Assembly: GCF_900089955.1 (NCBI RefSeq)
Contig: NZ_FLQX01000002.1
Span: 1 to 64,000, forward strand
Source of the DNA: Candidatus Accumulibacter aalborgensis
Lineage (GTDB): Bacteria > Pseudomonadota > Gammaproteobacteria > Burkholderiales > Rhodocyclaceae
DNA length: 64,000 bases
Direction of reading: 5' to 3'
Made by a program: the position numbers and the translations under genes
Shown here: one piece after another, positions 8,125 through 15,014 of the stretch
Layout of the letters: the number at the start of each line of letters is the position of its first letter
Numbering within the stretch: the stretch's first letter is position 1
The notes under the pieces: model-generated
Database searches by the model: none
Told to the model about the DNA's origin: nothing
What the model saw: the letters and a program-made list of their open reading frames with translations, nothing else

Positions 8125-8798
8125 GCGGCGGGTTGGCTTTCGGCGAGTGACAACAAGGCGTGAATCGCGGCGACGACCAGCGTCGATCCACCCTTGCGGC
8201 CGCGAATCGCCACCCAGGGAATGTCTGCGACGGTCATCAGCAAGTCCTTCGCTTCGGCGGCCGAGACGAAACCAACCGGCATGCCGATCACCAGCGCCGG
8301 GCGGACACCGTCCTCACGGATCAGGCGTACCACCTCGATCAGCGCCGTCGGCGCATTGCCGATAGCGATGATCGCGCCGTCGAGCTTGCCTGCGCGCTGC
8401 GCCTTGCGCATCGCCTGCACGGCGCGCGTCGTCCCCTCGGCCCGCGCCCGCGCGATGACATCGGCGTCGGAAATATAATGCTGCGTAGACAAGCCGAAAT
8501 GCTGCAGGCGCGACTTCGACAGGCCGCTGCAGATCATTTCGACGTCAGCGACGATCGGCGTGCCGCCCTTGACCACGGCGGCCAGACCGGCGGCCATGGC
8601 CTGCGGGTGGAAAACCGTCAGACCGTTGAAATCAAAGTCGGCATTGGCGTGGATCATGCGCCGGACCAGCGGCCATTGCTCTGGCGTGTAGTCGTGCGGC
8701 CCGACTTCGGCATCGATGATGGCGAAAGAGTCGTGCTCGATGGCGCGGCCGGCGGCGGTCAGTTGTTCAGTGACGCGATTGGTGGTCAGGGCAGTCAT
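8121..8798 (-). CDS. cobH: Precorrin-8X / cobalt-precorrin-8 methylmutase
   Basis: Moves the C11 methyl group to C12 to give (cobyrinate) hydrogenobyrinate. Family signatures are IIDAEVGPHDYTPEQW (about residues 27-42), VVKGGTPIVADVEMICSG in the middle and IAIGNAPTALIEVVRLI (about 145-161), followed by GMPVGFVSAAEAK, which forms the active-site floor. Length of 225 residues fits the CobH/CbiC family. It starts six bases after the cbiX stop and ends overlapping cbiD, so it is internal to the operon. Confidence 0.95.
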   Translation of the reverse strand: MTALTTNRVTEQLTAAGRAIEHDSFAIIDAEVGPHDYTPEQWPLVRRMIHANADFDFNGLTVFHPQAMAAGLAAVVKGGTPIVADVEMICSGLSKSRLQHFGLSTQHYISDADVIARARAEGTTRAVQAMRKAQRAGKLDGAIIAIGNAPTALIEVVRLIREDGVRPALVIGMPVGFVSAAEAKDLLMTVADIPWVAIRGRKGGSTLVVAAIHALLSLAESQPAA

Positions 8799-8804
8799 GG
8801 CGGT

Positions 8805-9761
8805 TCAGATGTGGGCGAGGGGTTGATCGTGGTGGTCGTGATGCTCATGGTGATCGTACGCATGCGGTTGAGCGTGTCCCTCGGGTTCATGGGCATGGCC
8901 GCCGCTGAAGGTAATCGTATGGCTATGGTCGTGCAGATGCTCGGCCTCGGCCGCTTCGCGGTACTTGCAGCCGTCGCATTCGAGCAGGCCGCCGCCGGGC
9001 AGCTCGCGGCCGGCGACCTTGGCATCGAGCAGGTCGAAGACGCCCTTGTCAAAACCGAAATAGCTGCCCAGGGCAAAGGCGATCTGGGGATACTGCTGCC
9101 GCAACCGCTCGACCTGCGCCTTGATGCGCTCGATCAGCACGCCGTTGAACAGGTAGACCGGCACGACGCAGATCTGCGTCATTCCCAGGCGTGCCTGACG
9201 CTGCACGACGGTCTCCAGACGCGGCCAGGTGACGCCGGTAAAGGCCAGGTCGACGAGTTCGTGGTCGTTGGCCTCGAAAAGCCAGCGCGCCACTTTGGCC
9301 AGTTCGCCGTTGGCACCGGCGTCCGACGAGCCGCGGCCGAGCACGACGACGCCGGTGGTTTGCGGGTCGGGCATGGCCAGCGATTTCATCAGGCGATCGA
9401 GCTGGCCTTGCAGGACAGCGAAGATCTCGCGCCCCATGCCGAGGTGGCGCGTGCAGAGAAAGGCGACGTCGGGATGATTGGCGCGGGCAGCCTCCATCGC
9501 CGCCGGCAGTTCCATCTTGACGTGGCCAGCGGCGTTGAGAATGAAGGGAATGACCAGCACCTGACGGGCACCCCGCGCGGCGCGTTCGAGACCCTCGGCG
9601 AGCAAGACCTCGGCGTGCTCGATGAAGCACAACTCGATCCGCCAGTCCGGATGGCGTTCGCGCCACTCCTCGGCAAAACGCTCGATTTCCGCGTTGCCTT
9701 CGGGGTGGCGCGAGCCGTGGGCGGCGAGCAGGAAGGTCGTCGAATTATCCATGCGGGTCAT
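8805..9761 (-). CDS. cbiX: CbiX, sirohydrochlorin cobaltochelatase (long form, His-rich tail)
   Basis: Inserts cobalt into sirohydrochlorin, the committing step of the early-cobalt route. Two chelatase-like halves are visible: the N-terminal one with LLAAHGSRHPEGN and an IPFILNAAGHVKMELP region, and a second beginning VVVLGRGSSDAGAN. Beyond them lie a CxxC motif (CDGC, residues 262-265) and a histidine-rich tail (15 His in the last 44 residues). Long CbiX proteins with an Fe-S-binding MxCxxC and His-rich end are known; this looks like that type, and the tail may store or deliver cobalt. The frame can start at 9761 or 9752. The start region contains a triplicated 13-bp unit that places a 6-codon ORF between the ribosome-binding site and the gene. 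Confidence 0.92.
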   Translation of the reverse strand: MTRMDNSTTFLLAAHGSRHPEGNAEIERFAEEWRERHPDWRIELCFIEHAEVLLAEGLERAARGARQVLVIPFILNAAGHVKMELPAAMEAARANHPDVAFLCTRHLGMGREIFAVLQGQLDRLMKSLAMPDPQTTGVVVLGRGSSDAGANGELAKVARWLFEANDHELVDLAFTGVTWPRLETVVQRQARLGMTQICVVPVYLFNGVLIERIKAQVERLRQQYPQIAFALGSYFGFDKGVFDLLDAKVAGRELPGGGLLECDGCKYREAAEAEHLHDHSHTITFSGGHAHEPEGHAQPHAYDHHEHHDHHDQPLAHI

Positions 9762-9791
9762 CCATGCGGGTTATCCATGCGAATTCTCCTT
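9752..9791 (-). promoter_or_regulatory. cbiX translation start region with triplicated 13-bp unit and 6-codon leader ORF
   Basis: Reading the minus strand, an AAGGAG ribosome-binding site (9791-9786) is ideally spaced from an ATG at 9778. That ATG opens only MDNPHG and stops at 9758. Its TGA overlaps the ATG at 9761, which is in the cbiX frame (ATGA). A near-identical 13-bp unit (ATGGATRACCCGC) occurs in tandem, giving ATGs at 9778, 9765 and 9752 in three different frames. Because 13 is not a multiple of 3, copy-number changes would alter the frame joined to the good ribosome-binding site. Translational coupling from the mini-ORF is the likely present state. Confidence 0.6.
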
Positions 9792-9796
9792 ATCTG

Positions 9797-10573
9797 TTAT
9801 TCCGAGGCCCGCCGGAAGCGGTGCGTGAAGCTTGCGTCGTAGAGTTTCGATTTCTTCAGATCCGGCCAATGGCGTGCGCCGAGGGTCGGACTGGCGATGA
9901 TCATCGCCTGGCTGCTGATCTTTTCGCTGCGGCACTTGTCGCGAATATCGGCAACGGTGCCGCGGATGATCTTTTCCTCGCCTGGCCAGCTCGCCTTCTG
10001 CACCACCAGCATCGGCGCATCGTCGCGCCAACCGGCGGCGCGCAGTGCGCTGACCACTTGCTGCAGCAGGGTGATCGAGAGGTACACGCACAGCGTGCAG
10101 TGATGCCGCGCCAGTTCTTCGAGCGATTCGCCTTCAGGCATTGGCGTGCGCCCCTCGACGCGGGTCAGGATTACCGTCTGCGTCACCTCGGGCAGCGTCA
10201 GGCTCTCGACCGCCGCCGCCGCCGCCGCCATCGCCGACGTGACTCCCGGCACCACGCCAATGTCCACGCCAGCGGCGTCGAGCGGCTGAGCCATCTCGAT
10301 CAGCGCACCGTAGAGCGACGGGTCGCCGGTCTGCAGACGCAAGACGGTTTCATTGGCCTGTGCCCGAGCAACCAGCCAGGCGATGATTTCTTCCAGCGCC
10401 ATGTCTTTCGAATCGGCGATCTCGCAGCCCGCCGACGCCCAGCGCATCGCCGCAGCCGAGACCAGCGAACCGGCAAAAAGGATCGCTCCGGCGCGGGCGA
10501 TCAGGTCGCGGCCCTTGACCGTGACCAGGTCCGGATCGCCCGGACCGGCACCGACGAACCATACCTTGCCCAT
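9797..10573 (-). CDS. cobM: Precorrin-4 / cobalt-precorrin-4 C11-methyltransferase
   Basis: SAM-dependent methyltransferase acting on C11, after ring contraction by CobJ. Typical features are the N-terminal VWFVGAGPGDPDLVTVKG (residues 4-21), RLQTGDPSLYGALIEMAQPL near 80 and VVPGVTSAMAAAAAAVESL near 108. The length (258 residues) is normal. ATG at 10573 is chosen; a TTG six bases upstream is also in frame. About 140 bp separate it from the upstream cobB, the largest gap in the operon, and I see no promoter in that gap. Confidence 0.94.
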   Translation of the reverse strand: MGKVWFVGAGPGDPDLVTVKGRDLIARAGAILFAGSLVSAAAMRWASAGCEIADSKDMALEEIIAWLVARAQANETVLRLQTGDPSLYGALIEMAQPLDAAGVDIGVVPGVTSAMAAAAAAVESLTLPEVTQTVILTRVEGRTPMPEGESLEELARHHCTLCVYLSITLLQQVVSALRAAGWRDDAPMLVVQKASWPGEEKIIRGTVADIRDKCRSEKISSQAMIIASPTLGARHWPDLKKSKLYDASFTHRFRRASE

Positions 10574-10715
10574 ACTCAACGCCCCCCCCGGCGCGCCGGC
10601 AAGATGCAGCGGGCAAAGCGATGGCGGAGGGATTGACGACCGTCCAGCGAGCGGGAAGGGGAGGGGAAAGCGGATGGCGGTGGAGATTGGCTACGCATGA
10701 CGACGGCCTCAAATG

Positions 10716-12011
10716 CTATGAAAGTCGCGCGAGCGACTCACCAGGCAGCGGGGCAAAAAGCCGCGCCACAGCCGCCGGGTTCGATGGAAAATAAAGGTGC
10801 AGATACGAGGCGTGCAGGCGTCCGAGACGATAGACCGCTTCGCCACGCCGTCCGGCGCGCGCGCCGACGCTGGCGGCGATCGGCTCAAGCGCGCACTCCA
10901 ACCGCGAATAATGGAAGGTGTGGCCGCGCAAGGACCCCTCAGGCAGCTCGACGCCGTGCAAGCCGAGGTTGGCCAGCCGGGTGAGCATCGTCGCCTGCCC
11001 CGGCAGCAGGCCGACCATCTCACCACTCTTGCCTTGGGCATCGGTCAGCGATTCGAGGAGATAGAGCATGCCACCGCACTCGGCGACGATCGGCTTGCCG
11101 GCGGTGTGGTGCGCGCGCAGCGCGGCCTTCAACGCGCTGTTAGCGGCGAGTTGATCGAGATGCAGTTCGGGATAGCCACCCGGCAGATAAAGCGCATCGG
11201 CGTCGGGTAGCGTGCCGTCGGTGAGCGGCGAGAAGAAGGTGAGCACGGCACCCAGTTCGCGCAGTAGATCGAGATTGGCGCGATAGAGAAAGGCAAAGGC
11301 CGCATCGCGGCCCACGGCGATGCGCACACCCGCAAGCCCCTGCGCCTGCAGGCGCGGCGCCGGCGCGCTGAACGCCACGCGCGGCGGCATCACTTCATCC
11401 ACCCCGTTCAACGCGGCTGCGGCACGGGCGATGCGCGCGTCGAGATCGTCGACCTCGGCGGCCTGGACCAGGCCAAGGTGGCGTTCCGGCAGCGCGATGT
11501 CCGCGTCGCGCGCCAGCCAGCCGAAAGATCGCACGCCCGGCGGCAGGCTCTCGGCAAGCATCTCGTAGTGGCGCTCGCCAGCCACGCGGTTGGCAAAGAC
11601 GCCGGCGAAGGGCAGTTCCGGCCGGTAGGTCGCCAGCCCGTGCGCGAGCGCGCCGAAGGTTTGCGCCATGGCACCACCGTCGATCACGGCGACGATCGGG
11701 ATCCCGAACAGCGCGGCGAGGTCAGCGCTCGAACGGTCGCCGTCGAACAGTCCCATCACCCCTTCGACGAGGATCAGGTCGGCATCGCCCGCTGCCTCAT
11801 AAAGAAGCTGGCGGCAGTGATCCTCGCCGCCCATCCACAAGTCGAGCTGATAGACCGGCGCACCCGATGCCCGTTCGAGAATCATGGGATCGAGGAAATC
11901 GGGGCCGGTTTTGAATACCCGTACGCGCAGCCCACGCCGGTGATGGTAATGCGCCAGCGCGGCGGTGACCGTGGTCTTGCCCTGGCCGGAGGCGGGCGCC
12001 GAAACGAACAT
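10716..12011 (-). CDS. cobB: Cobyrinic acid a,c-diamide synthase
   Basis: ATP- and glutamine-dependent amidation of the a and c side chains of (hydrogeno)cobyrinate. The N-terminal P-loop APASGQGKTTVTAAL is followed by FKTGPDFLDP and LVEGVMGLFDG, the CobQ/CobB ATPase motifs. The C-terminal half is a class I glutamine amidotransferase with the nucleophile in ECGGMLYLL and a late His in HTFHYSRLE. ATG at 12011 gives 431 residues. In-frame GTGs at 12047-12029, or a TTG at 12056 overlapping the cobO stop (TTGA), are also possible and would fit the tight coupling seen elsewhere in this operon. Confidence 0.92.
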   Translation of the reverse strand: MFVSAPASGQGKTTVTAALAHYHHRRGLRVRVFKTGPDFLDPMILERASGAPVYQLDLWMGGEDHCRQLLYEAAGDADLILVEGVMGLFDGDRSSADLAALFGIPIVAVIDGGAMAQTFGALAHGLATYRPELPFAGVFANRVAGERHYEMLAESLPPGVRSFGWLARDADIALPERHLGLVQAAEVDDLDARIARAAAALNGVDEVMPPRVAFSAPAPRLQAQGLAGVRIAVGRDAAFAFLYRANLDLLRELGAVLTFFSPLTDGTLPDADALYLPGGYPELHLDQLAANSALKAALRAHHTAGKPIVAECGGMLYLLESLTDAQGKSGEMVGLLPGQATMLTRLANLGLHGVELPEGSLRGHTFHYSRLECALEPIAASVGARAGRRGEAVYRLGRLHASYLHLYFPSNPAAVARLFAPLPGESLARLS

Positions 12012-12052
12012 CGCTGGCACCGCGATCACCGGTCTCACAGGTCTCACAGCGC

Positions 12053-12664
12053 TCAAAGATCGACCCCCTTCTGCGCCCGCACGCCGGCGCGGAAAGCGTG
12101 TTTGACGTCGCGCAACTCGCTGACCGTATCGGCAGCGTCGCACAGCGCGTCCGGCGCGCCGCGGCCGGTGATCACCACATGCTGCATCGGCGGGCGGGCC
12201 TCGAGGTCGGCAAGGACGGTCGCCAGATCGAGCCAGCCGCGCTTGAGCAGATAGGTCAGTTCATCGAGAACGACGAGTCCCAACGACGCGTCGCGCAGCA
12301 TCGCGCGCGCCACCGCCCAACCGTTTTGCGCGGTTTCGGTGTCGCGCGTCAGGTCCTGTGTTTCCCAGGTGAAGCCTTCGCCAAGCACCCGCCACACCAC
12401 ACCGGCCTGACGGCTGAGGAACGCCTCTTCGCCGGTATCCGAGCGCCCCTTGATGAACTGCGCGACTCCCACATGCAGGCCGTGGCCGAGGGCGCGCGCC
12501 ACCATGCCGAAAGCCGAGCTCGACTTACCCTTGCCATTGCCGGTGAGCACCAGCAGCAGACCCTTGTCCTGGTCGGCGCGGGCAATCGCTGCGTCGACCA
12601 CGGCTTTCTTGCGCTCCATGCGCGCGCGGTGGCTCTCTTCGGGGTCAATGGGCAGCAAATGCAC
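12053..12664 (-). CDS. cobO: Cob(I)yrinic acid a,c-diamide adenosyltransferase
   Basis: Transfers the 5'-deoxyadenosyl group of ATP to cobalt of corrinoids (CobO/CobA/BtuR family). The P-loop GNGKGKSSSAFGM lies near residues 43-55. QFIKG and the acidic LVVLDELTYLLKRGWL segment follow, and the end shows VVITGRGAP and TVSELRDVKHAF. Length of 203 residues is normal. The start is a GTG at 12664 with AGGAG five bases upstream. It is the first gene of the operon and lies about 135 bp downstream of the B12 riboswitch, so it is the gene most directly exposed to B12 control. Confidence 0.95.
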   Translation of the reverse strand: MHLLPIDPEESHRARMERKKAVVDAAIARADQDKGLLLVLTGNGKGKSSSAFGMVARALGHGLHVGVAQFIKGRSDTGEEAFLSRQAGVVWRVLGEGFTWETQDLTRDTETAQNGWAVARAMLRDASLGLVVLDELTYLLKRGWLDLATVLADLEARPPMQHVVITGRGAPDALCDAADTVSELRDVKHAFRAGVRAQKGVDL

Positions 12665-12796
12665 GCGTTCTCCTGTGCGCGCACCGACGCGCGTTCAATA
12701 ATGCCAGCAAGGCACACGTACAGGAGGGAAACCGGAGAAGTGGGCAAGAACCCAGAACACCGAGACATCGCCCGCCGCAATGCCGATTCGCATGTC

Positions 12797-12995
12797 TCAG
12801 GCCGGTCTCCGGGCTCACGAGCGGGTTTGACCCCTGAACCTGCGCCTTCCCGTGCGTGGGCACCGTGGCGTACTGCAGATCCTTGCTCTCGTCTACCGTT
12901 GCGGGGGCAGCGCCGGGATGGCTGTGGTCTGCAGAACAGGCCAAGCGTACCGGCTTCCCATTTCATCCTTCGGGTGGCTACCGTCGGGATACCTG
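12797..12995 (-). promoter_or_regulatory. Cobalamin (B12) riboswitch
   Basis: On the minus strand the conserved aptamer elements appear in order: GGTAGCCACCCG and GATGAAATGGGAAGCCGGT (about 12951-12982), the B12 box GCCCCCGCAACGGTAGAC (12891-12908), GGGAAGGCGCAGGTTCA (about 12835-12851), and the closing GAGCCCGGAGACCGGCCT (12799-12816). It sits between the DUF2917 gene and cobO and is oriented toward the cobalamin operon. No poly-T terminator follows, so control is more likely at translation of cobO: GC-rich self-complementary sequence (GCGCG/CGCGC) lies just before the AGGAG of the GTG start. Confidence 0.95.
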
Positions 12996-13033
12996 AAACA
13001 TCGCTGCTTTTTACTCTGCTCGGGGCGGCCCTG

Positions 13034-13438
13034 TCAAGCACGTCCACAATCGGTGCTGCGAGCGCCTGCCTTCAGGCTGCCGGGAAGAGTCGCGCCCACC
13101 CATCGGGTCGACGATTCCGATTCGTCCGGCGCGAGTCCGCGCCTGCCGCGAGTGCCGCGCCACAGTCCCTGGAGGGGCCAGAGAACGAGTCTCGCCAGCG
13201 GATGGGCAGTCTTCTCGAAGCGCACCCGGCCACTGCCAATGGCTTCCAGCAAGGCCAGGCCATGACCACGAACGAGGTGGCTGTCGCCGGGCGCCAGAAA
13301 GATGTCGCCGGCCTCGCCTTCGACGGTCAGCCAGAGCAGACCGGCGGTGCAGGTCACGAGAACGCCCCTGGCCGAGAGCAAGCGGATCGGCGCGTTGTGG
13401 GCGAGGCATAGTTCGCTGTGGTACAGGTCGAGGTCCAT
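13034..13438 (-). CDS. DUF2917 family protein
   Basis: Small (134-residue) protein of unknown function. The recognisable core is VTCTAGLLWLTVEGEAGDI followed by FLAPGDSHLV and a hydrophobic LALLEAIGSGRVRF strand, the cupin-like arrangement of the DUF2917 family. The C-terminal 50 residues are low-complexity and Arg/Ser-rich. The ATG at 13438 has a GGAGAG site; the longer open frame to 13606 lies on the promoter region of the divergent regulator. DUF2917 genes are often found divergent from MocR-type regulators, as here, so it is probably that regulator's target. Confidence 0.75.
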   Translation of the reverse strand: MDLDLYHSELCLAHNAPIRLLSARGVLVTCTAGLLWLTVEGEAGDIFLAPGDSHLVRGHGLALLEAIGSGRVRFEKTAHPLARLVLWPLQGLWRGTRGRRGLAPDESESSTRWVGATLPGSLKAGARSTDCGRA

Positions 13439-13494
13439 GGCGGTCTCTCCGTTCGTTGTGGTGACGATGAGAAGTGTAGGGCGCCAGACGCTTA

Positions 13495-13584
13495 TGGTAC
13501 AGTTACATACAGATAGAATTGTGACCGGCACAATTGTCTTTGTCCTGAATTGTACTGGTTTAAATGAGCGGCAACTGTACTGGT
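13495..13584. promoter_or_regulatory. Candidate MocR operator sites in a divergent promoter region
   Basis: Two direct copies of TGTACTGGT occur at 13551-13559 and 13576-13584, starting 25 bp apart. An inverted related copy (AACTGTACC on the minus strand) lies at 13496-13504. Between them is a perfect inverted repeat with 7-bp arms (AATTGTG / CACAATT, 5-bp spacer) at 13517-13535. Repeated ACTGTACY-type half-sites are the usual arrangement for GntR/MocR regulators. The layout suggests that the adjacent regulator controls itself and the DUF2917 gene. No base-level start site is assigned. Confidence 0.5.
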
Positions 13585-13593
13585 GGAGGAAGC

Positions 13594-15012
13594 ATGGAAA
13601 GCGCACTCTTGCGTTACGAACAGCTGGCAGAGGACTTGAGCGGCATCATCGTCACCGGCAATCTGCTCCCTGGTGAGCGCCTGCCGTCGGTGCGGCGATT
13701 GTCGCGCGAGCGCCGGCTGTCGGTGTCCACGGTGGTCCAGGCCCTGCGCCAACTGGAGGACCGTGGGCTGGTCGAAGCGCGGCCGCAGTCCGGGTACTTC
13801 GTGCGCCACGCGGCAGCGCGACGGGCGCAGCCCACCGCCCGTTCGACGCCCGACGAGCCGGTGCCGGTGGACGTCAGTCAGCGGCTGATGCGCGTCCTGC
13901 GGAGCGGCATGCAGGCCGGCGTGGCGCCGCTGGCCGCGGCCCTGCCCGCGTCTGCGCTGCTGCCGCTGGCCGCCCTGCAGCGGCTCTACGGCAGCGTCGC
14001 ACGCCGCCATCCTCGGCTGCTCGAAGGCGGCAGCCACATCAACACCGACGAACCGGCGCTGGTCCGCCAGCTCGTCCTGCACTCCGTCGCCTGGGCCGGA
14101 CCGCAGTTGGCCAGCGAGCTGGTGATCACCAACTCCTGCACCGAGGCCCTGGGGCTCTGCCTGCGGGCGGTGACTCAGCCAGGCGATACGGTGGCCGTCG
14201 AATCGCCAGCCTATTACCTGATGCTCCAGTTGCTCGAACTCCTCGGGCTGAAAGCGCTCGAGATCCCGACCGACCCGCGCAGTGGGCTGTCGATCGAGGC
14301 GCTTGACCTCGCCACCCGCGACGGCAAGGTCGCCGCCTGCCTGCTGGTGCCCAATGCCAGCAACCCGCTGGGCAGCATCATGCCCGACGAGCACAAGCGC
14401 CGGCTGGCCAAGCTGACCGCCGAACGCGGCGTGGCGGTGATCGAGGACGACATCTACGGCGATCTCCATTTCGGCGTCGAACGTCCCCGGCCGATCAAGG
14501 CTTTCGACAAGGCCGGCAACGTGATGCTCTGTTCGTCTTTTTCCAAGTCCCTGTCGCCGGCGCTGCGCATCGGTTTCGTCGCCGCCGGCCGCTACCGGCC
14601 GCAGGTCACCTTGCAGAAAACGATCACCAGCGGCGGCACCAATCCGATCACCCAGCATGTCCTCGCCGAGTATCTCGAATCAGGTGCTTACGAGCGTCAC
14701 ATGCGCGGCTTGCGGCGCAGCTACGAGCGCCAGGTCGATGCCATGCGAGCCGCCGTGGCGCGATACTTCCCGGCCGCGACGCGCATCACGCAGCCGCAGG
14801 GAGGATTCGTCCTGTGGGTCGAACTGGCCGACGAGGTCGACACCAGCGCGCTGCATGAGCGCGCAATTGCTGCTCGCGTCGCCTACGTGCCGGGCGAACT
14901 CTTCTCGGCCAGCGGCATGTATCGCAACTGCCTGCGGCTCAACTGCGGCCACCCGCACAGCGCCGACATCGAAGACGCCGTGCGGCGCCTCGGTGCGCTG
15001 ATCGCGGCCTGA
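13594..15012 (+). CDS. MocR-type (GntR/aminotransferase fusion) transcriptional regulator
   Basis: Predicted PLP-binding transcription factor of 472 residues. The N-terminal winged-helix domain (about residues 5-70) shows LPSVRRLSRERRLSVSTVV and the wing ending GLVEARPQSGYFV. A fold-type I aminotransferase domain follows, with NPLGS, IEDDIYGDL and the PLP-lysine segment CSSFSKSLSPALRIGF (Lys near residue 315). The ATG at 13594 has a strong GGAGGAA site nine bases upstream. It is divergent from the DUF2917 gene and flanked by repeated TGTACTGGT sites that it probably binds. The effector is not deducible; PLP or an amino acid is usual in this family. Confidence 0.9.
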   Translation: MESALLRYEQLAEDLSGIIVTGNLLPGERLPSVRRLSRERRLSVSTVVQALRQLEDRGLVEARPQSGYFVRHAAARRAQPTARSTPDEPVPVDVSQRLMRVLRSGMQAGVAPLAAALPASALLPLAALQRLYGSVARRHPRLLEGGSHINTDEPALVRQLVLHSVAWAGPQLASELVITNSCTEALGLCLRAVTQPGDTVAVESPAYYLMLQLLELLGLKALEIPTDPRSGLSIEALDLATRDGKVAACLLVPNASNPLGSIMPDEHKRRLAKLTAERGVAVIEDDIYGDLHFGVERPRPIKAFDKAGNVMLCSSFSKSLSPALRIGFVAAGRYRPQVTLQKTITSGGTNPITQHVLAEYLESGAYERHMRGLRRSYERQVDAMRAAVARYFPAATRITQPQGGFVLWVELADEVDTSALHERAIAARVAYVPGELFSASGMYRNCLRLNCGHPHSADIEDAVRRLGALIAA

Positions 15013-15014
15013 CT

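Noticed and set aside
8160-9842. Long plus-strand open frame (about 560 codons) opposite cobH and cbiX
   Set aside because: It is antisense to well-recognised genes, has His/Arg/Gly-rich composition expected from reading GC-rich codons backwards, and matches no family.
12098-13411. Plus-strand 437-codon frame across cobO and the riboswitch
   Set aside because: It is antisense to cobO, the B12 aptamer and the DUF2917 gene, all of which have independent support.
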